Source: JBCCJA01 sp039045975 (GTDB lineage: Bacteria; Planctomycetota; Planctomycetia; Planctomycetales; Planctomycetaceae). Taken from it: 64,000 bases of DNA. A model generated the notes under the pieces. The model did no database searches, was not told where the DNA came from, and saw only the letters and a program-made list of their open reading frames with translations. The DNA lies in the NCBI GenBank assembly GCA_039045975.1, contig JBCCJA010000012.1, positions 1 through 64,000 of the forward strand, in the 5' to 3' direction. The position numbers and the translations under genes were made by a program. Positions 40,198 to 48,849 of this stretch are shown here, in pieces. The stretch's first letter is position 1, and every line of letters starts with the position of its first letter.

Positions 40198-41577
40198 ATG
40201 AGCCGGCTGTCCCGTGCCCGGGCGATTTTATTCGCGGCCCTGTTCTTAATTGACATCGCGTCGCCGGCGTCGGCAGGCCGGCCGAACGTGTTGTTGCTTT
40301 ACGCCGACGACTGGCGGCACGACACGCTCGGGTGTGCCGGCGACCCGCTCGTGCTCACGCCGACGCTCGACCGCCTCGCCGCCGAAGGCGTCCGTTTCAC
40401 CGACGCCCGCGTCACGACTTCGATCTGCGGCGTCAGCCGCGCGTCCCTACTGACGGGGCAATGGATGTCGCGTCACGGCTGCACCGCGTTCGGCCCGTTC
40501 CGGACGCCCTGGGGCCAGACCCTCCCGGGCGTCCTCCGAGAAGCCGGGTACCACGTCGGTCACGTCGGCAAATGGCACAACGGACGCTTCCCGGCGCGAC
40601 ACTACGACTTCGGCCGAACTTATAAGAATCGCCATTACCTACGACTCGCGGATGGCGAGACAATCCACGTCACCGATCGTAACGAAAACGACGCGATCGA
40701 CTTCTTAAACACGCGTCCCGCTGACAAGCCCTTTTTCTTAACCATCGCGTTCTTCGCCCCGCACGCCGAAGACGGACACACCGATCAATATCTCTATCAG
40801 CCCGAGACCGCACATCTTTACGAACGTCAGGCGGTGCCCGTCTCCCCGATCGCCACACCAGGGGCCTTCGAGAATCTCCCGCCGTTCCTCCAGTCGGAAC
40901 GCAATTACGGCCGCCTCCGCTGGCACTGGCGGTTCGATACTCCCGAGAAATATCAGCGGTACGCGAAAGCCTATTTGCGACTCGTGACCGGCGTCGACGC
41001 CGCGTGCGGACGAATTTTAAAGAGACTCGACGAACTCGGGCTCGCCGACGACACGCTCGTCATCTTCACGACCGACAACGGCTACTTCCTCGGGGAGCGC
41101 GAACTGGCCGACAAGTGGTACCCGTACGAGCAGTCGATCCGCGTCCCGCTGATCGTCCGCGACCCCCGTGCGACGCGACGCGGCGTGACCGTCGACGAGT
41201 TCGTGCTCAACGTCGACCTCGCCCCGACGATCCTGTCGGCGGCCGGCCTCGACGTTCCCGCCGGTATGCAGGGCCGCAGCTTCGAGACGCTGTATCTCGA
41301 CCGACAGGCGGCCGACCCGTGGGACCGGGCCCCGTGGCGGACCGAGTTTTTCTACGAACACGGCACGATCCGCGACCGCTGGTCGATCCCGTCTTCGCAG
41401 GCCGTCGTCCGCAAAGACGCGAAGTACATCGAATGGCCCGAATTCGAATATGCGGAGCTGTACGACCTCACCGCCGACCCGCTCGAGCAGCGAAACCTCG
41501 TCGACGCCGCCGGGCACGCCGACCTACGCGAAGAGCTGCGTTTACGCCTCGAACGACTGCGGCAGGGTGCCCGCTGA
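40198..41577 (+). CDS. Secreted sulfatase
   Basis: This is a 459-residue exported type I sulfatase, which hydrolyses sulfate esters, probably on a polysaccharide. A signal peptide ends near SPASAG. The metal-binding VLLLYADDWRHDTLG follows. The formylglycine site reads C77-G-V-S-R81-ASLLTG, so the usual Pro or Ala two residues after Cys is Val. VGKWHNG carries the active-site Lys and His, TTDNGYFLG the second Asp-Asn metal pair, and ADKWYPYEQSIRVPLI the C-terminal active-site Lys. ATG 40198 is chosen; a GTG three bases upstream is equivalent. No sulfatase-maturating enzyme gene is in the window. Confidence 0.9.
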   Translation: MSRLSRARAILFAALFLIDIASPASAGRPNVLLLYADDWRHDTLGCAGDPLVLTPTLDRLAAEGVRFTDARVTTSICGVSRASLLTGQWMSRHGCTAFGPFRTPWGQTLPGVLREAGYHVGHVGKWHNGRFPARHYDFGRTYKNRHYLRLADGETIHVTDRNENDAIDFLNTRPADKPFFLTIAFFAPHAEDGHTDQYLYQPETAHLYERQAVPVSPIATPGAFENLPPFLQSERNYGRLRWHWRFDTPEKYQRYAKAYLRLVTGVDAACGRILKRLDELGLADDTLVIFTTDNGYFLGERELADKWYPYEQSIRVPLIVRDPRATRRGVTVDEFVLNVDLAPTILSAAGLDVPAGMQGRSFETLYLDRQAADPWDRAPWRTEFFYEHGTIRDRWSIPSSQAVVRKDAKYIEWPEFEYAELYDLTADPLEQRNLVDAAGHADLREELRLRLERLRQGAR

Positions 41578-41606
41578 CCGGTGTCCCTGTCGCACGCCGG
41601 CGGCGG

Positions 41607-41636
41607 TTGGGGGGGCGTAAGCCCTTCGGCTACACT
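41607..41636 (+). promoter_or_regulatory. Candidate promoter for the transglutaminase-like gene
   Basis: TTGGGG (41607-41612) and TACACT (41631-41636) are spaced by 18 bases, about 72 bases upstream of the ATG at 41708. The same TACACT word lies upstream of the Y-family polymerase and apbE. Consensus resemblance only. Confidence 0.35.
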
Positions 41637-41707
41637 GCGTCGGTCGCCCGAAACGCGTCCGGACGAACGCTCCCAAACCGGCCGCCGCACCTCGACTCTC
41701 CCACCGC

Positions 41708-43840
41708 ATGGCCATCCGCGTCGCGCTGCATCACCGGACCAGTTACACCTACGACCGCCCCGTCCGCCTCGGCCCGCAGACGGTCCGTCTGCGTCCCGCG
41801 CCCCACTGCCGGACGCCGGTGCTCAGCTACTCGCTGAAGGTCGAGCCGGCCGACCACTTCTGCAACTGGCAGCAAGACCCGCAGGGCAACTATCAGGCCC
41901 GGCTCGTCTTCCCGGAGAAGACCGACCGCCTCGTCGTCGACGTCGACCTCGTCGCCGACATGACGGTCATCAACCCGTTCGACTTCTTCCTCACCGAAGC
42001 CGCCGAGCACGTCCCGTTCGCCTACGACGATTCCCTCTCGGTCGAACTCGCGCCCTATCTCCGGACGGTCGAAACGGGGCCGCTCTTTAAAGACTTCGTC
42101 GCCTCGATCGACCACGCCCCCGAGAAGAAACAGCGGACGATCGACTTCCTCGTCGGCATCAACGCCCGTCTCGAACAGCTGATCGATTACACGATCCGCA
42201 TGGAGCCGGGCATCCAGAAGCCCGAATACACCCTCGAAAAACGGCTCGGCTCCTGCCGCGATTCGGCCTGGCTGATGTGTCAGGTCTTAAGGCACCTCGG
42301 TTACGCCAGCCGCTTCGCGTCGGGCTATTTAATCCAGCTCGTCGCCGACGAAAAACCGCTCGACGGCCCGGCCGGACCCGAGGCCGACTTCACCGACCTC
42401 CACGCATGGACCGAGGTCTATCTGCCCGGCGCCGGCTGGGTCGGCCTCGACCCGACTTCAGGTCTATTTTGCGGCGAAGGGCACATCCCGCTCGCCTGCA
42501 CGCCCGACCCGTCCTCGGCCTCCCCGATCGAGGGCGGTGTCGACGAAAGCGAGGTCGAATTCGACTTCGAAATGAAGCTCACCCGCGTCTACGAAGACCC
42601 GCGTGTCACGAAGCCCTACACCGACAGCCAGTGGGACCGCATCACCGCGCTCGGCCACGCCGTCGACAAGCGGCTCGACGCCGACGACGTCCGCCTCACC
42701 ATGGGCGGCGAGCCGACCTTTGTCTCGATCGACGACATGGAGGGCGAGGAATGGAACAACGCCGCAGTCGGCCCCGATAAATATCGGCTGTCGGACCAAC
42801 TCTTAAAGCGCCTCCGCGACCGCTACGCCGAGGGCGGCGGGCTGCTGCACTACGGCCAGGGCAAGTGGTACCCGGGCGAGTCGCTGCCCCGCTGGGCGAT
42901 GGCCTGTTTCTGGCGGAAGGACGGCGAGCCGATCTGGATCAACCCCGACCTCGTCGCCGACACCGCCGTCGACTACGGCTACGACCAGGAGACCGCCCGC
43001 GTCTTCTCCACGAAGCTCGCCCACACGCTCGGCGTGACGGCCCAGTTCGTGCAGCCGACGTTCGAAGACGTCGCCCACTACCTGGTCAAGGAACAGCGAC
43101 TCCCCGTCGATATCGACCCCAAAGACCCCCGTATCAAAGACCCCGAGGAACGCGCGAACCTCGCCGCCGTCTTTAACCGTGGCCTCAACGAGCCGGTCGG
43201 TTTTGTATTGCCGATCCGCCGTCAGTGGTGGCAGTCCGACGCCGCCGCCCGCGTCCGCAAGGGCTGGGTCAGCGGCCCCTGGCAGACGCGGACCGGGCAC
43301 GTCTTCCTAATACCGGGCGATTCGCCGGTCGGCCTCAGGCTGCCGATCGACAGCCTGCCCTACCTGCCGGAATCGTACTATCGGCCGCACACCGTCGACC
43401 CGCTTATGGACCGCGACCCGCTGCCGGAGCACCCGCAGCGGGACCAATACTTCATCCCCGGCGAACGCGAGGCGATCCGCCTCCGCGGCATCTCCGGGCA
43501 GGTCCGCGTCGACCCGGCCGAACTCCGCGACCCCGACGGCGTCGACGACACCCCGCACCCGGTCCGCACCGCCCTCGCCGTCGAGCCGCGGGGCGGCAAG
43601 CTGTTCGTCTTCATGCCGCCCTGCGACCGGCTGGAGGACTATCTCGACCTCATCACGGCCGTCGAGATCACCGCCCAGGACCTCGGCACCCCCGTCGTCG
43701 TCGAGGGCTACCTGCCCCCGTTCGACCCGCGGATCAACGTCCTCAAGGTCACGCCCGACCCCGGCGTGATCGAGGTCAACGTCCACCCGGCGAAGAACTG
43801 GGACGAGTTGGCCGACATCACGACCGGCATCTACGAATAG
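41708..43840 (+). CDS. Transglutaminase-like/DUF2126 protein, N-terminal two-thirds (ends at in-frame TAG)
   Basis: These 710 residues form the first part of a protein normally about 1100 long. Residues about 3-105 are the bacterial transglutaminase N-terminal region. About 165-255 are the transglutaminase-like core with Cys183 (LGSCRDSAWL), His232 (LHAWTEVY) and Asp248 (GLDPTSG), so the cysteine-protease-like triad is complete. From about 290 the DUF2126 domain begins (DDVRLTMGGEPTFVSIDD, WYPGESLPRWAM). The frame stops at TAG 43838-43840 right after DITTGIYE, where family members continue with a charged residue and AR. The same frame stays open to 45109. The family is linked in some genomes to peptide or cell-envelope modification but has no settled function. 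Confidence 0.85.
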   Translation: MAIRVALHHRTSYTYDRPVRLGPQTVRLRPAPHCRTPVLSYSLKVEPADHFCNWQQDPQGNYQARLVFPEKTDRLVVDVDLVADMTVINPFDFFLTEAAEHVPFAYDDSLSVELAPYLRTVETGPLFKDFVASIDHAPEKKQRTIDFLVGINARLEQLIDYTIRMEPGIQKPEYTLEKRLGSCRDSAWLMCQVLRHLGYASRFASGYLIQLVADEKPLDGPAGPEADFTDLHAWTEVYLPGAGWVGLDPTSGLFCGEGHIPLACTPDPSSASPIEGGVDESEVEFDFEMKLTRVYEDPRVTKPYTDSQWDRITALGHAVDKRLDADDVRLTMGGEPTFVSIDDMEGEEWNNAAVGPDKYRLSDQLLKRLRDRYAEGGGLLHYGQGKWYPGESLPRWAMACFWRKDGEPIWINPDLVADTAVDYGYDQETARVFSTKLAHTLGVTAQFVQPTFEDVAHYLVKEQRLPVDIDPKDPRIKDPEERANLAAVFNRGLNEPVGFVLPIRRQWWQSDAAARVRKGWVSGPWQTRTGHVFLIPGDSPVGLRLPIDSLPYLPESYYRPHTVDPLMDRDPLPEHPQRDQYFIPGEREAIRLRGISGQVRVDPAELRDPDGVDDTPHPVRTALAVEPRGGKLFVFMPPCDRLEDYLDLITAVEITAQDLGTPVVVEGYLPPFDPRINVLKVTPDPGVIEVNVHPAKNWDELADITTGIYE

Positions 43841-45109
43841 GCCCGGCACACCCGCCTCGGCACGGAAAAGTTCGACCTCGACGGCGACCACACCGGCACC
43901 GGCGGCGGGAACCACGTCGTCGTCGGCGGCGCGACCCCGGCCGACAGCCCCTTCTTAAGACGCCCTGATCTTCTAAGATCGCTGATCGGCTATTGGAACA
44001 ACCACCCGTCGCTGTCGTATTTATTCAGCGGCAAATTCATCGGCCCGACGTCGCAGGCCCCGCGGGTCGACGAGGGGCGACGCGACTCGATCTACGAAAT
44101 GCGGATCGCCTTCAGCCAGGTGCCCGAGCCGGTCACCTACAACGACGGCACGACCGGCCCGAACCAGTCGTTCCCGTACTGGCTCGTCGACCGCATTTTC
44201 CGAAACCTGCTCACCGACCTGACCGGCAACACGCACCGGGCCGAGTTTTGTATCGATAAACTTTATTCCCCCGACAGCTCGACCGGCCGGCTCGGCCTCG
44301 TCGAGTTCCGCGGCTTCGAGATGCCGCCCCACGCCCGCATGAGCCTCACGCAGCAGTTGCTGCTGCGGTCGTTGATCTCGCTGTTCTGGCGGAAGCCGTT
44401 CCACGCGAAGCTCGTCGAGTGGGGCACCGGCCTGCACGACATGTTCCTGCTGCCGCACTTCGTCAAACGCGACTTCGACGACGTGCTCGACGACCTGCGA
44501 CGCGACGGGCTGCGGTTCGAGGACGGCTGGTTCGCGCCGCACTACGAGTTCCGCTTCCCGAAGATCGGCGAGCTGACCCGCGACGACATCCGGCTCGAAC
44601 TCCGCTCCGCGATCGAGCCGTGGTACGTCCTCGGCGAAGAGCCGGCCGGCGGGAGCACGGTCCGCTTCGTCGACAGCTCCGTCGAACGCCTGCAAGTGCT
44701 CGTCGAGGGCCTCGTCAGCGACCGCCACGTCGTCACCTGCAACGGCCGCAAAGTGCCGCTCAAAAGCACGGGGGAGCGGGGCAAATTCGTCGCGGCGGTC
44801 CGCTACCGGGCGTGGCAGCCGCCGAGCTGCCTGCACCCGAACATCCCGGTCCACACGCCGCTGGTGTTCGATATCCTCGACACTTGGGCCCGCCGCTCGA
44901 TCGGCGGCTGCACCTACCACGTCAGCCACCCCGGCGGCCGCAGCTACGACACCTTCCCGGTCAACGCGAACGAGGCGGAATCAAGACGCCAAAACCGCTT
45001 CTTCGAAATGGGCCACACGGCGGGAACGATCCTCGACCCCGTCGAGGAAGTGAACGCGGACTTTCCGCATACGTTGGATTTGAGGTTGCCGGTGGGGGGG
45101 CGGGTTTGA
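43841..45109 (+). pseudogene. DUF2126 C-terminal part downstream of the TAG
   Basis: Reading on in the same frame, 422 further codons encode an intact DUF2126 end. It starts ARHTRLGTEKFDLDGDHTGT and includes GGGNHVVVGG, ADSPFLRRPDLL, PSLSYLFSGKFIGPTSQAPR, RGFEMPPHARMSLTQQLLLR and STVRFVDSSVERLQVL, and ends at TGA 45107-45109. No residue loss or frameshift is visible. The split can be explained by one substitution (for example GAG to TAG). A separate product could start only at an internal codon such as ATG 44099, leaving out conserved sequence. It is either a fresh pseudogene, a sequencing error, or a split protein. Confidence 0.8.
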
Positions 45110-45515
45110 GTGGCAAAACCTGCAACAGACGGTCACGTTCTTACGCCGCATTTCAAGGTGATACTGATTTCTTGATTACCCCCACCCCATCGCCTTCACT
45201 ATACCTGAAAGACGCAGGTAATTGTGACATGACAATTGCATGTCGAGCGTGCCGTGAGCGTTCATGAACTTAGTGCTTGCGTAACAAAAGTAGTTGCGTC
45301 GCCGCGTTCGGGGACGGCGCTCAATACTTCCGCAAGTCGCCACGGTTTGGGGAAAAATTGTCATGCGTAAGGCGTGAGACTGTGGATGCGATGTGGCTTT
45401 TGCAGGCTTGTGTGCCTTGTCTTCACATCGGCCAACGAAAAGCCGTCTTTCGTTGCTTCCCAGGCGAAGGTCTTGGAACAGTTCCTTTTTGCAGTTTTGA
45501 GATGCAGGGGGAGTG
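45110..45515. other. AT-richer gap without recognisable gene
   Basis: About 400 bases have clearly lower GC than the flanks. A plus-strand frame of 79 codons (45277-45516) and a minus-strand frame of 131 codons (45176-45571) are open, but neither protein looks real. AATTGT (45220-45225) and ACAATT (45232-45237) form a small inverted repeat with a six-base spacer, a possible operator. The stretch may be degraded foreign DNA. Confidence 0.4.
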
Positions 45516-45872
45516 ATGTACGGGCTAAGCAAAGATGTTGACCTTTCATTTCTGCTCGACAAAGATCTCATTCAAGTTTGCTTTGGGCTGCATGATTTAA
45601 TGCTTCATTTCGATGGCGGTGTTGAAATCGCGTTGACGTCGGAGGTTAGTTGTAATGTAAATGGTGAATGCTCCCAAAGGACTGCGGACTTTCAAAATGT
45701 CACGAAACCGCTGCTTGCCCTGATAGGAAAAACGACTGTTAAGGTTGTGGGTAAGGCTGATGGGACTTTGTCTATTCTTTTCAAAGACGATAATAGTGTG
45801 ACGATCTACGACAACAGTGATAGGTATGAGTCTTACACAATCAAAGGCGGCGGCGGCGTTATCGTAGTGTGA
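45516..45872 (+). CDS. DUF6188-like small protein in AT-rich DNA
   Basis: This 118-residue protein starts at ATG 45516 with AGGGGGAG just upstream. It has alternating beta-strand-like segments: VDLSFLLDKDLIQVCFGLHD, LHFDGGVEIALTSEV, then ADGTLSILFKDDNSVTIYD and RYESYTIKGGGGVIVV. The F.GGV.I pattern and the closing YDNSDRYESYTI resemble DUF6188-type small proteins, whose function is not established. Codon use is AT-rich (gat, ttt, att) and quite unlike the surrounding genes, pointing to horizontal acquisition. Family assignment is tentative. Confidence 0.6.
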   Translation: MYGLSKDVDLSFLLDKDLIQVCFGLHDLMLHFDGGVEIALTSEVSCNVNGECSQRTADFQNVTKPLLALIGKTTVKVVGKADGTLSILFKDDNSVTIYDNSDRYESYTIKGGGGVIVV

Positions 45873-46353
45873 CCGCGGGGTGGCCCGGCTGTCTTCGGCC
45901 GGGTCGCGGAGCGACAAGAAGCCGCGCCGTGTGGGTCGCTCACTCTGGCGATACGGCGGGTGGCACTGTTAGAGGCGATCAGAATTAACTTGTACTCCGT
46001 GTGCCACTGGCTCTGCCAGTGCCGATGAAGAGCAGGCGTCACATAACGTCGGGTGACGCCGCGTGGTCGCACTGGCGAAGCCAGTGGCACACGAGTGATG
46101 ACGTACATCGGATGCGTGGGACGACGGGTAGCACTGGCCTTCAGCCAGTGCCGGGTGACCGGAGGGGTTTCAATTACCGAATCGGCTCCGCGAATGGAGA
46201 CCGCGGCCTTCCGTCGCGATCGCCGTTTCCGTTCGCACTGCCTGAACGCCGGTGCCACGCGGCTCAAGTCCCTGGGGCGGAGGACGACGGTCGTGATCCG
46301 TCCGGGGGAGCCGGGCGTTGAGGGTCCTGGACTCCCTCCCGACCTGACCCCGC
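45873..46353. repeat. Cluster of small hairpin repeats (CACTGGC/GCCAGTG)
   Basis: The 7-bp stem CACTGGC...GCCAGTG occurs three times with different loops: 46005-46021 (TCT), 46070-46086 (GAA) and 46132-46150 (CTTCA). A half unit (GGCACTG) lies near 45962. A separate stem GCGTCAC (46036-46042) with GTGACGC (46053-46059) lies between copies one and two. A CCCGGC/GCCGGG stem is near 45885-45903. Spacing is irregular. It looks like a REP-type element cluster filling the gap before the rhomboid gene; no gene is seen in it. Confidence 0.7.
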
Positions 46354-47544
46354 ATGATCCCGCTCGGTACCGACGCGCCGTTGTATCACCGGCCGTTCGG
46401 CACGGTGCTGCTGATCGTCGTGAACGTCGCGGTCTTCGTCGGCGTCGGGCTGCCGAGCGGGTTCGAGTATCCGGGGTGGGTGCTCGAGTACGGGTCGATC
46501 GACCCGGTCGAGTGGGTTGCGGGGAACTTCATCCACTTCGGCTTCGGGCACCTGCTCGGGAACATGATTTTCCTGTGGGGCTTCGGGCTGCTGGCCGAGG
46601 GCAAGCTGGGGTTTTGGCGATTCCTCGGTGTGTACCTGCTGATCGGCGTGGCGACGTCGGCGTTCGAGCAGGGGCTAATGACGGTCGCGGGGCAGGGCGG
46701 CGGTTCGGGCGGGGCGTCGGGCGTGATCTTCGGGCTGATCGCGATCGCGGTGATCTGGGCCCCGAAAAACGAGGTCTCGGTGCTGTGGATCTTGCCGGTC
46801 TTCCGCGGGTTCGCGGCGTACGACGTGTTCGAGGTCTCGGTTCTGACGTACGGGGCGTGGTACATCGGGTGGGAGGTCGCCCTCGCCCTGCTGACGGGGC
46901 TGGCGCCGACGTCGGCGTTGTTGCACGTCATCGGGGCCGTCGGCGGGGCGATCGTCGGCTACGTCTGTCTGACGCGGGGCTGGGTCGACTGCGAGAACTG
47001 GGATCTGATCGCCTGGATGAACAACACACACGGCACGCGGCCGGGCGAACACACGCCCGGCTGGCGGAACGCGACGACGGCGGCCTCCCGTCCCCGGCCG
47101 GACACCGACATACGGGTCGCCTGCGAGCCGAAGCGGAAGGCGAAGTCGGCCAAACCGGACGACGCGATCGCCCAGCACCTGCGGGCGGGAGACGCGTGGC
47201 GGGCGTTCTCGGCTTGGGAATACGCCCGTGCGATCCGACCGAATTACGTCCCGCCTCCGACGACGGCCGTGGACCTCGCCGCGGCGTTGCACCGTGAAGA
47301 CGCGGCCGACGAAGCGACGGCGGTGCTCAAGCCGTCGTACGTGGCGATCACCGCCGCCCCGGAACGGTTCTCGCCGACCGACCGGATCGCGTTCGCCGCC
47401 ACGCTGGCCGAGACGTTCCGCCGCCCGTCCGCCGCCGCGAAGATCATCGCCGGTCTCGACGAGGCTGAGCTCGATGAAGCCGACACCGCCCGGTTCGCGC
47501 GACTACGCCTAGCAGTACGGGCCCCTGGTGCATCGCGACCGTGA
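46354..47544 (+). CDS. Rhomboid family intramembrane serine protease
   Basis: This 396-residue protein has six hydrophobic helices in the first 210 residues and the rhomboid active site. The oxyanion helper is H66 in HFGFGHLLGNM, the nucleophile S122 is in GASG (GGSGGASGVIFGL), and the catalytic base H191 is in LLHVIGAVGG. It cleaves transmembrane substrates in the inner membrane; substrates are unknown. The soluble C-terminal ~170 residues (AQHLRAGDAWRAFSAWEYAR, DLAAALHREDAADEA) look helical and repeat-like, as in several rhomboids with cytosolic extensions. Its last 17 bases overlap the start of a relic in another frame. Confidence 0.9.
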   Translation: MIPLGTDAPLYHRPFGTVLLIVVNVAVFVGVGLPSGFEYPGWVLEYGSIDPVEWVAGNFIHFGFGHLLGNMIFLWGFGLLAEGKLGFWRFLGVYLLIGVATSAFEQGLMTVAGQGGGSGGASGVIFGLIAIAVIWAPKNEVSVLWILPVFRGFAAYDVFEVSVLTYGAWYIGWEVALALLTGLAPTSALLHVIGAVGGAIVGYVCLTRGWVDCENWDLIAWMNNTHGTRPGEHTPGWRNATTAASRPRPDTDIRVACEPKRKAKSAKPDDAIAQHLRAGDAWRAFSAWEYARAIRPNYVPPPTTAVDLAAALHREDAADEATAVLKPSYVAITAAPERFSPTDRIAFAATLAETFRRPSAAAKIIAGLDEAELDEADTARFARLRLAVRAPGASRP

Positions 47545-47707
47545 CGCCGGTATCTGGTTCGTGACTTATAAAAAGTCGGCCGGTAGGCCGCGGGTCGACT
47601 TCGACGACGCGATCGAGGAGGCCGTCTGTTTCCGGGGATCGACTCGAAGCCGGGCACGGTCGACGTGGGGCAGGCGAAGTTGTGGTTCGCGCCGCGGTGC
47701 GGCTCAC
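47528..47707 (+). pseudogene. YdeI/OmpD-associated-like gene relic
   Basis: The frame from 47528 reads AGIWFVTYKKSAGRPRVDFD and then DAIEEAVCF, the middle of YdeI/OmdA-type proteins. After TTC 47630-47632 only five bases (47633-47637) precede ATC, where the family has Gly-Trp. In the shifted frame the family sequence resumes as IDSKPGTVDVGQAKLWFAPR. Both ends are missing: there is no N-terminus, and similarity stops at the end of the convergent ThuA gene. It is therefore a doubly truncated, frameshifted remnant. The full-length family is about 190 residues. Confidence 0.65.
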
Positions 47708-48685
47708 TTACTTCAGGACGAACTCCCGTCGGGTCGCGTCGCTGGCGGTCGGGAAGTCGGCGGGGATCGGCTGCGTGACGGCGCCGGTCGCGGCCCATTC
47801 GGTGCCGCGGAGGAACGTGACGATGAAGCCGACACTTTCAAACGCCGTCGCGCCGTGGCCGAGGGTCGTGTGGAACGTCCGGCCCTCGCCGTACTCGATC
47901 GTCATTAAGAGCGGCTCGTGGCGGTCGGTCGGGGCGCGGTCGGTCGTGTCTTTGCCGGTCGCGAGGACGGTCATGCTCTCGGCCGGGCCGCGGAGTTTCG
48001 CGTAGCACTCGTCCTTCCCGGTCAGCCACCGCGACGGCAGGCCGCGGGTGATCGGGTGGGAGGGGTCGCGGACGGTGACCAAGATTTCGTGCTGGGCCCC
48101 GTGGGCCCCGGCCCCGCCGGGCGTGGTGTCGTCGCGGACGAGTTCGCCGGCGTCGTCGTAATAAACGTAGGGGCCGCTGGCCGCTTTCCGGCCGCCCCAG
48201 CCGCCCAGGCCGATGATGCGGTTGTACTCGTCCCACCGGCCGAACGAGTTGTCGGCCGCGTGTACGGAGACGAATCCTCCGCCGGACTGCATATATTCGA
48301 CGAAGGCCCACTTCGTCTCTTCGGGCCACTCGGCGGCGCTGTTTCCGAAGTTCGAGATCACGACGTCGTAGCCGTCGAAATCGGGCTTAAAGTCGGGATC
48401 GGCCTTCGGCTTCGGCAAGTCCTCGGTCGGGCCGACGCCCGCTCGGGGAAGCCAGTCGGCCTGGGCCCGCTCGCCACGCCAGGTGAAACGCGTCCGGTCG
48501 ATGTCGACGACGAACAGCCCCGAATCTTCCAGGTACTGCTTCATCATGACCGTCGACTTCGGCCAGACGTCGTGATTGTTCTGGCCGTCGATGATCAACG
48601 CTTTGAGTTGGGCGTCGGCGGGACCGGCCCACAGCAAGAAGAGGGCAGAGAAAACTGCGAAGTGTGTCGTCGTCATGGGTTTCAT
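47708..48685 (-). CDS. Secreted ThuA domain protein
   Basis: This 325-residue exported protein has a ThuA fold (PF06283, a glutamine-amidotransferase-like domain found in trehalose-utilisation and planctomycete glycan loci). A signal peptide ends near GPADAQ. The domain begins LKALIIDGQNNHDVWPKST and contains YDVVISNFGNSAAEWPEETK, FVEYMQSGGGFVSVHAADNS, the HPITRGLPSRWL stretch and EYGEGRTFHTTLGHG. ThuA proteins are implicated in sugar (3-keto-glycoside) metabolism, but this member's role is unproven. The start at 48685 or the in-frame ATG at 48676 are both possible; neither has a strong ribosome site. Confidence 0.85.
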   Translation of the reverse strand: MKPMTTTHFAVFSALFLLWAGPADAQLKALIIDGQNNHDVWPKSTVMMKQYLEDSGLFVVDIDRTRFTWRGERAQADWLPRAGVGPTEDLPKPKADPDFKPDFDGYDVVISNFGNSAAEWPEETKWAFVEYMQSGGGFVSVHAADNSFGRWDEYNRIIGLGGWGGRKAASGPYVYYDDAGELVRDDTTPGGAGAHGAQHEILVTVRDPSHPITRGLPSRWLTGKDECYAKLRGPAESMTVLATGKDTTDRAPTDRHEPLLMTIEYGEGRTFHTTLGHGATAFESVGFIVTFLRGTEWAATGAVTQPIPADFPTASDATRREFVLK

Positions 48686-48849
48686 GGAAACGCTTAGTCT
48701 TGTCGAGAGCGGCACGATCGGAGGCTGCCGGTCGAGAGACGCGTTTGCAACGACTTGTCGGGCATACTCGACGGCGCGGCCGATGATTCTGTCATGCCGA
48801 ATAGTCGGATCGATTTTGAAGCTACATCTCGATGAGGTCTGCGATTGAT

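Noticed and set aside
43838..43840. TAG recoding to an amino acid across the genome
   Set aside because: TAG is used as the terminal stop of rpsO, the SDR and the TolC-like gene in this window, so genome-wide reassignment is not supported.
45277..45516. 79-codon plus-strand frame just before the DUF6188-like gene
   Set aside because: It ends inside the next start, has no family features or ribosome site, and lies in degraded-looking AT-rich DNA.
45961..46150. Possible CRISPR array
   Set aside because: The repeated unit is only a 7-bp palindromic stem with irregular spacing and variable loops; there is no constant direct repeat and no cas gene.
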